64,000 nt of DNA from Verrucomicrobiia bacterium (GTDB lineage: Bacteria > Verrucomicrobiota > Verrucomicrobiia > Verrucomicrobiales > Akkermansiaceae): the NCBI GenBank assembly GCA_030432565.1, contig JAUIGV010000007.1:143268-207267 (forward strand), read 5' to 3'. The notes beneath the pieces are model-generated. The model did not search any database, had not been told where the DNA came from, and saw only the letters and a list, made by a program, of their open reading frames with translations. This document shows, piece after piece, positions 53,534-62,926 of this stretch; within the stretch, counting starts at the first letter, position 1, and every line of letters begins with the position of its first letter. Both the position numbers and the translations under genes were made by a program.

Positions 53534-54436
53534 TCAGAAGCTGTAGCTCAATCCGAAGCTCCAGAGTGGGCCGACGGTGAGTGCTGTCTCATTGACATCT
53601 CGATAGACTGGAACAGCCACGGAGAACGATGCGTTCATCTCTTCATTGATCGCGTAGATGAGCGAAGGTGTGACAGAAAGCGTGGTCGAACCAGTGTCGG
53701 CGATGTCGATGCCAAGGAACTCATCTCGTCCTCCATGAAACAGATCCAAGGACAGCTTTGCGCTAAGGTTTTCACCCAGGCTCCGGCTCACTCCAGTGCT
53801 GAAAAATAAGGTCTCGGCAGGCCGAAAATCCTTCGAGCTTTCATAGAGCGGCAATGTCAAATTTAGGCTGGAGAAGTAAGACCAATCATCAATTTCACCT
53901 GAATAGCGTGTCCCAAGTGTTAGCTGAGTCGTCCCAGTGCCCAGTTGAAATACACTCGGGTTCACTCCCCCCACACGGGGATTATCTCGAGCTTCTCCGG
54001 TGGGAAGTATGAACCCGAAGTTGAAACTCAATCCACTGAGAGCGGAATCATCGTTGGACCATGGTGACAAGATCGCGGTCAGGCTCATATCACCCAGTCC
54101 ACTGATGTTGACATCGCTTTGTCCGTCCTCTCTCCGTGTCCCATCGGTGAAAGGAACGCGGACATTGAAAATCCAGTTCTCATCCAATCGATAGGAACCA
54201 CTCAGCGAGAACTGGTGAAACTCAGTTGAAATATCGTTGGGATTTCCGACTCTATTCGAGCCATCAAAGATCTCATCATTGAGACGATAACGGTAGTCGA
54301 ACGCGAGACTGAACGCGGATCCATCAGCAACAGAATCACCGCCAACTGGCGGCGCAGTGAGTTTTCATCCGTCTCATCCAGATGAGGAGAGAGGAAGAAG
54401 CGCGACAATGGCAGCGGTCGTTTTTATCAGGTTCAT
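53534..54436 (-). pseudogene. Outer-membrane-type protein gene with two in-frame stops
   Basis: A signal peptide (MNLIKTTAAIVALLPLSSSG) starts at 54436, one base after the RND pump gene. The same frame meets TGA at 54374-54376 and again at 54365-54367, then stays open to 53534: KLTAPPVGGDSVADGSAFSL, ..., a beta-strand-rich body ending in WSFGLSYSF with a terminal Phe, typical of an outer-membrane barrel (MetA/transporter-like). An alternative reading through another frame gives HLDETDENS at the same point, needing two compensating frameshifts. Either way the gene is broken at its signal-mature junction unless UGA is read through. Confidence 0.65.
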
Positions 54437-54437
54437 A

Positions 54438-57400
54438 TTATTGGATTTCATGTTTTTTTGGAGAGCGAAGTTCTTTGGTAAGGCAATACAGGACGGGCAC
54501 CACGAACATGGTGAGGAGTTCGATAAGCATGCCGCCGAAGATGGGAATGGCCATGGGGACCATGAGATCGGAGCCGCGGCCAGTGCTGGTGAGGACCGGC
54601 AGGAGCGCAAGAAGCGTGGTAGCGGTGGTCATGAGACAGGGGCGAACGCGACGCATCCCAGCTTCAAGGGCTGCCTGACGCATTTCGGAGATTGTCGTTG
54701 GCTTCAGTTCCTCGAATTTTTGGCGGAGGTAGGTCGAGATGACCACTCCGTCATCTGTGGCGATGCCAAAGAGGGCGAGAAAGCCGACCCAGACGGCGAC
54801 CGAGATATTGACAGGGCCGACATTGAAAAGGTGGGCAACGTTGTGGCCGAAGACTTCGAAGTTGAGGAAGCCGGGTTGGCCGTAGAGCCAAAGCATGAGA
54901 AATCCCCCGGCCCAGGCGACAGCCACGCCAGAGAAAACGATGGCTGTGGAGGCGGCGGATTTGTTGTCCAGGTAGAGGATCATGAAGATGATTCCGAGAC
55001 AGAGTGGCACCGCAAACATGAGGGTTTTGTTGGACTCCAAAGCAGACTGATAATTGCCTGCAAACTCGTAGCGAACACCTGCAGGACGCTTCAACTCCCC
55101 CGTCGACTCCATCTTCTTGAGGTAGGCCTGCGCGGCTTCCACAACATCGACCTCGGCATTGCCAGCTTCAGCTCCAAAGGTGACATAGCCGGTAAGGAAG
55201 GTATCTTCAGCTTTGATGTTTTGAGGACCACGAACGTAGCGAATGGAGGCGAGCTGGGAGAGCGGAATTTGCGCACCTCCTTTCGCTTTAATCAGAATCC
55301 TGTTCAAATCTTCAATAGCATCACGATTCTCCCGCATGTAGCGAACTTGGACCATGTAGCGCTCCCGCCCCTCCACCGTGGTTGAGACCATACGTCCTCC
55401 TATTGCGGTTTGAATGGCATCATGGACATCAACGATATTCAGGCCGTAGCGCGATGCCTCATCGCGATCAGGAATGATCTCTAAATATGGCTTTCCGACA
55501 ATTCGGTCAGCATTCACTGTTGCAGTGTTGAGCCCTTTGATCATCCCGCTACGAAGATGGCGCTCGATCTCGATTCCAAAGTCCTCAATGGTGCGGAGGT
55601 CGGGACCTTTGATTTTCAACCCCATGGGCGCACGCATCCCGGTTCTCAACATCACGAGACGGGTTTCGATCGGTTGAAGCTTCGGTGCACCGGTTACTCC
55701 GGGGAGTTGGGTCACACGACTGATTTCAGCCCAGATATCGTCGGGAGATTTGATATGCGGCCTCCATTGACGAAAAGGTTTTCCGTTATCGTCAGGAACC
55801 AGAGCTTCATTTTCGTATACAAAGTCACCTTTGTCGTAGGTCTTGAAACGAAGAATTTCGCCTTTCTCACTACTTTTAAACTCTGAGACGTAGTTAATGA
55901 CGGTCTCAACCATCGAAAGCGGTGCCGGATCGAGAGGAGTCTCGGCACGACCGATCTTCCCAACCACTCGCTCAACTTCTGGAATCGAGGCGATGGCAGC
56001 ATCGAGTTGCCTGAGAGATTCCTGAGCTTCCTCAATAGAAGCATGGGGAGCCACAGTAGGCATGAAGAGAAATGTTCCTTCATCGAGAGCTGGTCGAAAT
56101 TCCTCACCGAGCCCCGGAAACTTCTTTGAAGCATCCTTATAGAGAGCGGACTGCTTGGCTGATTCCGGAAGGAAAGAAAAGACCTTGGGGAAGCCAAGCC
56201 AAATGCTGAAAGCCATCGCGAGCAATAACACGGGCGCGGAGAGAAAGAGTGCCTTGTGGTTGAGGCACCATTTTAAAATCCCTCCGTAGAGCTTCTCAAA
56301 GCCCTTGAAGAAAATCAGGAGCCCACCAATCACAAGGCAAACAAAAAGAATATTGACCCCTGTCGTGCGGTCGAGGCCAAGCGGCATCCAGTCTTTTGCG
56401 AGAAACCAAGTAACGAAAAAGGCCACTGCGATGTTAAACCCGATGAATGTGAATTTGAGAGATTTTGACTTTCTCAGAGCAGCAAACTTGCGGAAGAGCG
56501 GGAAACGGTATCCGAAAAGGATGTGGGCCACCGGAGGAATGATAGTGAGTGCCACTACAATGGAAGCTATGAGCGCAAAAGACTTGGTGAACGCCAAGGG
56601 TTTGAACAGACGCCCCGCCTCCCCTGTCATCGTGAAGACCGGGAGGAAGCTCACTACCGTGGTCGCTACCGAAGTTGTCACGGCCCCAGCGACTTCAGTG
56701 ACCCCTCGATAAATGACGGCAGCTTTCGACTCCTCGGGATCCGCTTCATCGAGGTGCTTCAATATATTCTCAGTAAGAACAATGCCGACATCGACGACGG
56801 TGCCAATCGCAATGGCGATACCAGAAAGGGCGACGATATTGGCATCGACTCCCCAAATCTTCATCGAGATGAAAGTGATGAGAACCGCAAGTGGGAGCAT
56901 CATCGCGATGAGAATACTGCTCCTAAAATGGAGCAACATGATCACAACCACGATAATAGTAACGAGAACCTGCTGATAAAGAGCATCGTCAAGAGTGTTG
57001 AGCGTTTCCCCAATGAGCTCTGAGCGGTCGTAAAAAGGAACCACGGTCACCTTCGAGGTTGTAAACCACGCAGGCCAAGATCCTGGATCGAGTTGGCCAA
57101 AGTGAGCCATCCAAGCGTCTTCGTTGAGAGAAAAACCATCAGTAAACGGAGTGCCAATCCCCTTCTGATCTGCGTAGGCGACCGCTTCTTCAAAGCTTAT
57201 TTTAGTCCAATCGATGACAGGGCGGATCGGCAGGGCTTCCGTGAGTTCCTCAACCTTCTTCTTCGTAGCTTTGATCGCAGCCAGTGGGTTCGTTCCATAA
57301 CGGGCAACAACAACTCCGCCCACAGCGTCGGCACCATTCACGTCAAGCATCCCGCGCCGGATTGCTGGTCCAAGTTGCACCGTTGCAATATCAGCGACGG

Positions 57401-58220
57401 TGATGGGGCTATTGTCACGAACAGCCACCACTGCTTTCTCGATATCCTCTACCTTCTCAATGTAACCGGTGCCACGGAGGAAATACTCGACACCATTGAC
57501 CGCAAGATTCCGCGCGCCGATTTCTTGATTGGATTTTCGAACAGCATCTGCGACTTGAGCCAAAGAAATATCATGAGCTCGAAGAGCATCTGGATCAATA
57601 TCGACTTGGTATTGCCGTTGGAAGCCTCCAACAGAAGCAACTTCGGCAACCCCCTTAGCCGCCAATAGCGCATAGCGGACCTGCCAATCCTGAATCGATC
57701 GAAGTTCGTCAAGATCCCAACCTCCGGCGGGATTACCCTGCGGATCACGACCTTCAAGAACATACCAAAAGACCTGCCCAAGCCCGGTCGCATCGGGTCC
57801 CAGTGTTGGCGTGACATTCCCGGGAAGAAGGTTTGCCGGAAGAGAGTTCAGTTTCTCCAAAATCCTGCTTCGACTCCAATAGAAATCAATTTCCTCTTCG
57901 AAAATCAGATAAACGTAGGAATAGCCGAACATGGAGAATGAGCGCACTTCCTTGACCCCCGGAACGCCCAAAAGAGCGACTGTGAGTGGATAGGTAATCT
58001 GATCCTCCACGTCTTGTGGAGATCGGCCATTCCACTCGGTGAAGATAATCTGCTGATTATCTCCAAGGTCAGGGATTGCATCGACTGCGACAGGATCACG
58101 CGGGTAATCCCCGGTATCCCAGTCAAAAGGGGCAACCTTCACTCCCCAGCCGATGAAGAAGGTAAGAAGGAGAAAAACAACCAGCTTTTGGTGCAGGCAA
58201 AAATGAATGAGAGCTTTCAC
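54438..58220 (-). CDS. cusA: Heavy-metal efflux RND pump, CusA/CzcA type
   Basis: 1260 residues, about 200 longer than E. coli CusA. HME-RND hallmarks are present: VDAIPDLGDNQQIIFTEW near the N-terminus, FGYSYVYLIFEEEIDFYWSR, and the TM4 region GIAIAIGTVVDVGIVLTENI with charged residues for proton relay. The extra length comes from a periplasmic insert near residues 345-400 and a second membrane pair around 600-655, between the two halves. With the adaptor and TolC protein upstream it forms a tripartite pump taking Cu(I)/Ag(I) or other cations from the periplasm to the outside. Metal choice is inferred from the P-type ATPase and adaptor neighbours. Confidence 0.92.
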   Translation of the reverse strand: MKALIHFCLHQKLVVFLLLTFFIGWGVKVAPFDWDTGDYPRDPVAVDAIPDLGDNQQIIFTEWNGRSPQDVEDQITYPLTVALLGVPGVKEVRSFSMFGYSYVYLIFEEEIDFYWSRSRILEKLNSLPANLLPGNVTPTLGPDATGLGQVFWYVLEGRDPQGNPAGGWDLDELRSIQDWQVRYALLAAKGVAEVASVGGFQRQYQVDIDPDALRAHDISLAQVADAVRKSNQEIGARNLAVNGVEYFLRGTGYIEKVEDIEKAVVAVRDNSPITVADIATVQLGPAIRRGMLDVNGADAVGGVVVARYGTNPLAAIKATKKKVEELTEALPIRPVIDWTKISFEEAVAYADQKGIGTPFTDGFSLNEDAWMAHFGQLDPGSWPAWFTTSKVTVVPFYDRSELIGETLNTLDDALYQQVLVTIIVVVIMLLHFRSSILIAMMLPLAVLITFISMKIWGVDANIVALSGIAIAIGTVVDVGIVLTENILKHLDEADPEESKAAVIYRGVTEVAGAVTTSVATTVVSFLPVFTMTGEAGRLFKPLAFTKSFALIASIVVALTIIPPVAHILFGYRFPLFRKFAALRKSKSLKFTFIGFNIAVAFFVTWFLAKDWMPLGLDRTTGVNILFVCLVIGGLLIFFKGFEKLYGGILKWCLNHKALFLSAPVLLLAMAFSIWLGFPKVFSFLPESAKQSALYKDASKKFPGLGEEFRPALDEGTFLFMPTVAPHASIEEAQESLRQLDAAIASIPEVERVVGKIGRAETPLDPAPLSMVETVINYVSEFKSSEKGEILRFKTYDKGDFVYENEALVPDDNGKPFRQWRPHIKSPDDIWAEISRVTQLPGVTGAPKLQPIETRLVMLRTGMRAPMGLKIKGPDLRTIEDFGIEIERHLRSGMIKGLNTATVNADRIVGKPYLEIIPDRDEASRYGLNIVDVHDAIQTAIGGRMVSTTVEGRERYMVQVRYMRENRDAIEDLNRILIKAKGGAQIPLSQLASIRYVRGPQNIKAEDTFLTGYVTFGAEAGNAEVDVVEAAQAYLKKMESTGELKRPAGVRYEFAGNYQSALESNKTLMFAVPLCLGIIFMILYLDNKSAASTAIVFSGVAVAWAGGFLMLWLYGQPGFLNFEVFGHNVAHLFNVGPVNISVAVWVGFLALFGIATDDGVVISTYLRQKFEELKPTTISEMRQAALEAGMRRVRPCLMTTATTLLALLPVLTSTGRGSDLMVPMAIPIFGGMLIELLTMFVVPVLYCLTKELRSPKKHEIQ

Positions 58221-58241
58221 GTTGGTTTTCGTTTATGAGTT

Positions 58242-60512
58242 CTACTTGCCGTGATTGTGCTTCTCCATTCCCTCCATCTTTTTCATGAGGGGCTTCTCTC
58301 CCAGCGAGAGAGTGGAGGTTACCGAACCGCAGTTCAGCATGGCGTCACCAAAGTATGGATTGAGCACTTCAGGAGCGTTGGAAATCCAATCCCCTCCCTT
58401 CCCATCCGCAACCATGGGACAATGAACGACATAGGCACTGCCGACTTGATCCAGCCCGGAAGAACGAACAAGCGAGATGAGCCGGTTACTGATGTTCTGA
58501 AAGACGACCCGCTGCTTCGCGATGTCGCCTTCTCCTGCAAGCGCATTGGCATTTTCTTGCAGGTATTTGGCATCCTCTGTCAGTGGAATCCTACCACTGG
58601 CCTTGGAAAAATCACGCGCAGCGGCTTGAGCCTTTTCGGGAGCATCGTCGGCGAGCGCCTTGGAGAGCGGCAAGTAGGTTTTGATAGTCTCTTCGAGAGC
58701 CCCGGCAATCACCGGATCAATATTGGGAGGTGCTTCCGTGTGAGTGGGCAGGCCAAGATAGCGGCCGGCCTCTTCGGCAGACCGGGTTGCAATCCGCGCC
58801 GATTGCTGGACGTTCTTGGGAAGTTGACGACCAGCAATCTTCAATCCATTCATAAGCCTGTTGGAAAATTCACCCCATAGCTTCAGAGTATCGGGTTGGA
58901 ATGTTGACTGATCCACAGCCTCAATCGCACGCTCCATTCCGGCAATCGCTTCTTTGGCAGCCATAGGTTCACTGGCATTTTGAAGGCGGGCCAGAGAGCG
59001 GAGAAAAGGTGCCCATTGCCCGGCAAGATCTTCGGGAGCTGAATTTGCCGGAGCTTCCACCAATCCAGCGTTTGGATTCATCATGGAAGGTTTGGCCTTG
59101 ATCTGGAGCTCGGAGTCCAGTTTGAAAGCGCCTTGGGAAACAACCAATTCACCCTCGCTTAGTCCATTCACGACAATGAATTGTTTCCCAACCTTCGGGC
59201 CAAGAACGATTTCGCGTCCTTCAAAGGTTGGGTCTACTTTCTCAGGCACACGGACATAAACGACCGCTCGCTCGCCGGTTTGAAGAACCGCTGATGCAGG
59301 AACGAGTAAAGGGAGATCACTCTCCTCGTCAGTGGTCGCAATAAAGCCCAACTCACTAGCTGGAACCAAGGGCATGTCGCAAATATCACAGGTCCCGGGT
59401 CCGTCTTTCACAATCTCGGGGTGCATCGGACTAATCCACTTTCCAGCCATGGATGGATCCACAACTTGACCTCCACTGGTCATGCGGGACTCGACATGAG
59501 CCCGGGCAAACATACTCGGCTTGAGCTTCTGACCAGGATTTTCCAGATTCACACGCACTTGAGTCACCCTCGTGGTCGGGTTGATATCAGGGTCAATGAA
59601 GGCAACTCGTCCGTGAAATTCCTCCCCTGGAAAAGCCTCGATGCTGAATGCCACATCCTGGGCGTATCGAATCCATGGAAGGTCACTTTCATAAGCTTCC
59701 AAAATCAGCCACACCTTGGAGAGATCGGCGACCTTGAAGAGAGAATCACCCGTCTTGACGTAGGAGCCGAGATCAACCGATTTCTCAACAACAATTCCAT
59801 CCTGAGGAGAGCGTATGGTGATGCGATCGCTGGGATTCTTCTGCATTGCGATTTCATCAATCTGTTCCTCTGAGAGCTGAAGAAGCCGAAGCTTCTCACG
59901 AGCAGCATTGAGCAGACGGCGGCGAGTTTGCATGACTGGATCAGAGGTCTTATCAGACACGGCTTTTATGGCTTTGGTCGCTTCAATTACCTCTCGCTGG
60001 GCAACATAAATTTCGGGCGAATAGATTTCAGCGAGGTGATCGCCCTTGCGAACCATCGCGCCAGTGAAATCGACAAAGAGCCTGTCTATACGCCCCCCAA
60101 TTCGTGATGTGCTGGCCGAAACTCGACGTTCGTCGTATGCAATCCGACCAAAGAGAGAGACATCGGCAACAGCAGCAGAGCGAATGACCGGCGACACCTG
60201 CAAATTAAGCAATGCAGCGGCCTCAGAGCTGACCGTGACTTCGCGGATTCCCCCTTCTCCAGAGTCCTGAAGAGGAATTAGGTCCATTTCGCAGATCGGG
60301 CAAAGCCCGGGATTAGGCTGACGAATCTGTGGATGCATAGAGCACGTCCAAGTTTCATCCGATTCTCCAGCTGACACTGATTGTTTTGGTTTCTCGGCAG
60401 GAAGACCAAACCACCATCCCATCGCGAAGAGACTAAGAGGCAAAAGAATGGTGAGGATCTTACGGGGCTGACGAAAGATGGTTTTGAGAGCCTTTGGGAT
60501 TTTCATTTTCAT
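58242..60512 (-). CDS. cusB: RND efflux periplasmic adaptor, CusB type
   Basis: 756 residues, longer than usual because of accessory domains. An N-terminal anchor (about 18-36) is followed by a heavy-metal-binding domain (WTCSMHPQIRQPNPGLCPIC, about 55-80), the adaptor core (barrel-sandwich and hairpin about 90-350), a second metal-binding domain inserted at about 355-385 (SPMHPEIVKDGPGTCDICDM), the rest of the adaptor, and a C-terminal DUF3347-like domain (about 560-740; VVHCPMVADGKGGDWISNAP and NPYFGDAMLNCGSV) expected to bind copper. It lies 21 bases upstream of the pump gene and 14 bases after the TolC gene. Confidence 0.92.
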   Translation of the reverse strand: MKMKIPKALKTIFRQPRKILTILLPLSLFAMGWWFGLPAEKPKQSVSAGESDETWTCSMHPQIRQPNPGLCPICEMDLIPLQDSGEGGIREVTVSSEAAALLNLQVSPVIRSAAVADVSLFGRIAYDERRVSASTSRIGGRIDRLFVDFTGAMVRKGDHLAEIYSPEIYVAQREVIEATKAIKAVSDKTSDPVMQTRRRLLNAAREKLRLLQLSEEQIDEIAMQKNPSDRITIRSPQDGIVVEKSVDLGSYVKTGDSLFKVADLSKVWLILEAYESDLPWIRYAQDVAFSIEAFPGEEFHGRVAFIDPDINPTTRVTQVRVNLENPGQKLKPSMFARAHVESRMTSGGQVVDPSMAGKWISPMHPEIVKDGPGTCDICDMPLVPASELGFIATTDEESDLPLLVPASAVLQTGERAVVYVRVPEKVDPTFEGREIVLGPKVGKQFIVVNGLSEGELVVSQGAFKLDSELQIKAKPSMMNPNAGLVEAPANSAPEDLAGQWAPFLRSLARLQNASEPMAAKEAIAGMERAIEAVDQSTFQPDTLKLWGEFSNRLMNGLKIAGRQLPKNVQQSARIATRSAEEAGRYLGLPTHTEAPPNIDPVIAGALEETIKTYLPLSKALADDAPEKAQAAARDFSKASGRIPLTEDAKYLQENANALAGEGDIAKQRVVFQNISNRLISLVRSSGLDQVGSAYVVHCPMVADGKGGDWISNAPEVLNPYFGDAMLNCGSVTSTLSLGEKPLMKKMEGMEKHNHGK

Positions 60513-60526
60513 GGCTTGAGATGGTA

Positions 60527-61843
60527 TTATTTGAGTCCTGCGGCGGCTTTGAGAGTGGCCACGGCTTTGCCAAGTTGTGCACGATTTCGAGCAAACTGGA
60601 GTTGGTAGGTCAGCAGCTGACGCCAGGTATCGATCACATTAATAAAGGTATCCTTTCCTGCTGCGTATGAAGTCAGGGTGACCTCATAGGCTTGCTGGGC
60701 GTCAGGGAGGAGACGCGTCTTAAAAAGATCTGAAACCTCACGAGCAGTTTTGGCGCGGAAATAGGCATCCTGAACTCGAAAGCGAAGATCTGAACGGGTG
60801 GATCCGAGAAGAGCTTGGGTCTCTGCTATTCCAGCATTGGCCTCGCGAATCATGGCTCGGCGAGGCTCCTGCCAAAGCGGTATATTAAATCCCAATGTCC
60901 CGAAAATCTGATCATCGCCATTGGCTGACGGCGCAAGCCCGTTTGAGGCCACGGCTGCACCTTGAACACCAATGGTAAAATCGGGATATTTTTCGAGCTT
61001 GGCCCTAATGAGTCGATGCTTGAATGCTTCGATTTTATTCGCAGCAGACACGACTTCGGGATGTCGGGTTTCGGCACCGACAAGAAGTAATTTTAGGTTC
61101 TGAGGAGGATCCACCTCACGATCTGTAGCTGTTGGAAGTGGTGCTCCCGCAGGACGATTGAGAAGCGAATTTAAACGCGCTTTAGCAATCTTTTCGACGC
61201 TTCTTGCTTCTGCAAGATCGCGATCAATTTTCGTGATTTCATTGGCGACACGAAGTTGATCGGCCTGCCCACTCTGACTCGCGGCAACCTGAGCCTCCAC
61301 GGATTCCTCAACCACACGCAGAAGCTGCTGACTCTCCTTGCTAATCCGAATGGTGATTCCCGCGAGGTAGTAGTCCCACCAGGCACTACGAACTTGTTCA
61401 GTCAGTTTCAATTCATACGCTGCAACATCAGCCCGGACGGCAAGCACCTCCCGTCTAGCAGCAAGACCTTCTTCGCGTCTCTTACCCAGAAAAGGAATTT
61501 TCTGACTCACGCCAACGACCGCATCAACACGACCAGCCGCCGTTTCAGGGAGGTTTCCAAGAGCTAAATTTGCCATCGGATCGGGGAGAGACTCGACTTG
61601 GGGAACCTTTGCCTCCATTCGCTCCACCCGATGCCTCATAGCTTTGAGTCGGGGATTATGTCGAGAGGCCAGCTCGGCTAGAGTTTCCGGCCCTGCCTGA
61701 GAAGGAATGTGATAGCTCTCAGCTTTTGATCCGTCGATGGTAGCTTCGTCTACTTTAACAAGAGGAATATCTCCCGAATCCGAAAACTCGGAACAGGATG
61801 AAAGGATCGCAAGCGCGCCCAAGCTGAGAATTGAAAGTTTCAT
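60527..61843 (-). CDS. cusC: TolC-family outer-membrane efflux lipoprotein
   Basis: 438 residues. A lipoprotein signal (LSSC, Cys16) is followed by two OEP repeats with long helices (VRSAWWDYYLAGITIRISKE and VQDAYFRAKTAREVSDLF). It supplies the outer-membrane channel for the CusAB-like pump encoded just downstream. The length is normal for the family. Confidence 0.92.
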   Translation of the reverse strand: MKLSILSLGALAILSSCSEFSDSGDIPLVKVDEATIDGSKAESYHIPSQAGPETLAELASRHNPRLKAMRHRVERMEAKVPQVESLPDPMANLALGNLPETAAGRVDAVVGVSQKIPFLGKRREEGLAARREVLAVRADVAAYELKLTEQVRSAWWDYYLAGITIRISKESQQLLRVVEESVEAQVAASQSGQADQLRVANEITKIDRDLAEARSVEKIAKARLNSLLNRPAGAPLPTATDREVDPPQNLKLLLVGAETRHPEVVSAANKIEAFKHRLIRAKLEKYPDFTIGVQGAAVASNGLAPSANGDDQIFGTLGFNIPLWQEPRRAMIREANAGIAETQALLGSTRSDLRFRVQDAYFRAKTAREVSDLFKTRLLPDAQQAYEVTLTSYAAGKDTFINVIDTWRQLLTYQLQFARNRAQLGKAVATLKAAAGLK

Positions 61844-61898
61844 GATAATGGGAATGGGAGAGGAAGCACTAGCCCCCTCTCCCCTTGGTTTAATTCGG

Positions 61899-62195
61899 CT
61901 AAGGCTTCTTCAACTTTGCCAAATATTTGGCTGGGTCTTTTTTGAACGTGGGAAGGCAGCCGTCGCAACAGAAGCGAACCTCGATTCCTTCGTGAGTAAT
62001 GACGAATGGCTCGCCCATTGAGCCCAGTTTTTTACCTGACACGACACAGGTATCGAGGGGGTATTCTGATTCGATCTTCTTTGTTTCTGAAGATGAGTCA
62101 GCAGAAGAATCGCCGGTTGCCGATTGATCATTTTTGCAGGAAACGAGGGCGGTAAGAGACAAAGCTATCAGTATTGGAAGTTTCTTGAATTTCAT
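61899..62195 (-). CDS. YHS/TRASH-like metal-binding lipoprotein (copy 2)
   Basis: 98 residues. Lipobox ALVSC (Cys20), a Ser/Asp-rich spacer, then TCVVSGKKLGSMGEPFVI and VRFCCDGCLPTFKKDPAKYL. It shares the Cys pattern and SGKKLGSMGEP core with copy 1 at 53149. It begins the efflux gene row and is separated from the TolC gene by 55 bases. Confidence 0.82.
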   Translation of the reverse strand: MKFKKLPILIALSLTALVSCKNDQSATGDSSADSSSETKKIESEYPLDTCVVSGKKLGSMGEPFVITHEGIEVRFCCDGCLPTFKKDPAKYLAKLKKP

Positions 62196-62407
62196 TTAAT
62201 TTATTGGTTGGTTTTTGGATTTGGGAGATGACTTTCATCCCCGAAGAGGTCGAGAGCAGAACTTGCTTCAAATCGGCAACTAGTGAGATCCGAATGACGT
62301 TCCTGATGGATCAGGAAATGCTCACAATAACGGACACCAAAACATTGGGCGTCCAAGTAGTGCTCAAGGGTGGCAAAACGAAAGCGCCAGCCGAGCAGGT
62401 CTATCGA

Positions 62408-62809
62408 TCAAAGTCGAAAGACAGAATAAAGGAGTAGTAGAGATGCTTCCCGCGGCGGAGGTGGAGGACGAGTCGGAGAAACGGCAAATACAGATGAGGC
62501 AAGAAAATCGATCGACTCGGCTGCATCATCAACAATAGAAGAAAAGACGATCTTGGGGTGATCAATGACCAGGTCAAACCAAACCAAATCATCCACATCA
62601 AGTTGGATTTTTTCAGAGCAATCGTCGCAAGGCTCGACAGGCTTCTCTCTTTGACAGTGATTGCACTGAGGCTCAACTTCCTGTTCGCATCCGCAGTCGC
62701 TGATGAAAAATTGATCCGTGTGCGTGCAGTATGCGACGGCTGGTTGCTGAAAAAGCAACATAGCAATCATTCCAAAAAGGAAATATAACGCTGACAAACG
62801 ACGAATCAT
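62408..62809 (-). CDS. Cys-rich secreted protein upstream of efflux genes
   Basis: 133 residues from the ATG at 62809 (MIRRLSALYFLFGMIAMLLF), where a signal peptide begins; the frame is open to 62947, but that part is not protein-like. The mature part starts YCTHTDQFFISDCGCEQEVE and has CNHC and PCDDC, seven cysteines and three histidines within about 45 residues, suggesting metal binding. The C-terminus is hydrophobic after RPPPPPREA. I know no named family for it. Position as first gene of the row suggests a periplasmic metal-binding accessory. Confidence 0.65.
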   Translation of the reverse strand: MIRRLSALYFLFGMIAMLLFQQPAVAYCTHTDQFFISDCGCEQEVEPQCNHCQREKPVEPCDDCSEKIQLDVDDLVWFDLVIDHPKIVFSSIVDDAAESIDFLASSVFAVSPTRPPPPPREASLLLLYSVFRL

Positions 62810-62926
62810 CGACCTAGATTTAAGATAGAGGAAGATGAAATATATTCCATCTTTTTTTTTGAACAAAGGGGAAAACGCGAAAGATCGACAGTTGCAGAGA
62901 CAAGGACGAACAGACATCGAGGGTAG

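Noticed and set aside
62204..62437. 77-codon plus-strand frame between the lipoprotein and the Cys-rich gene
   Set aside because: No ribosome-binding site or recognisable domain, and its end overlaps the Cys-rich gene; it looks like chance.
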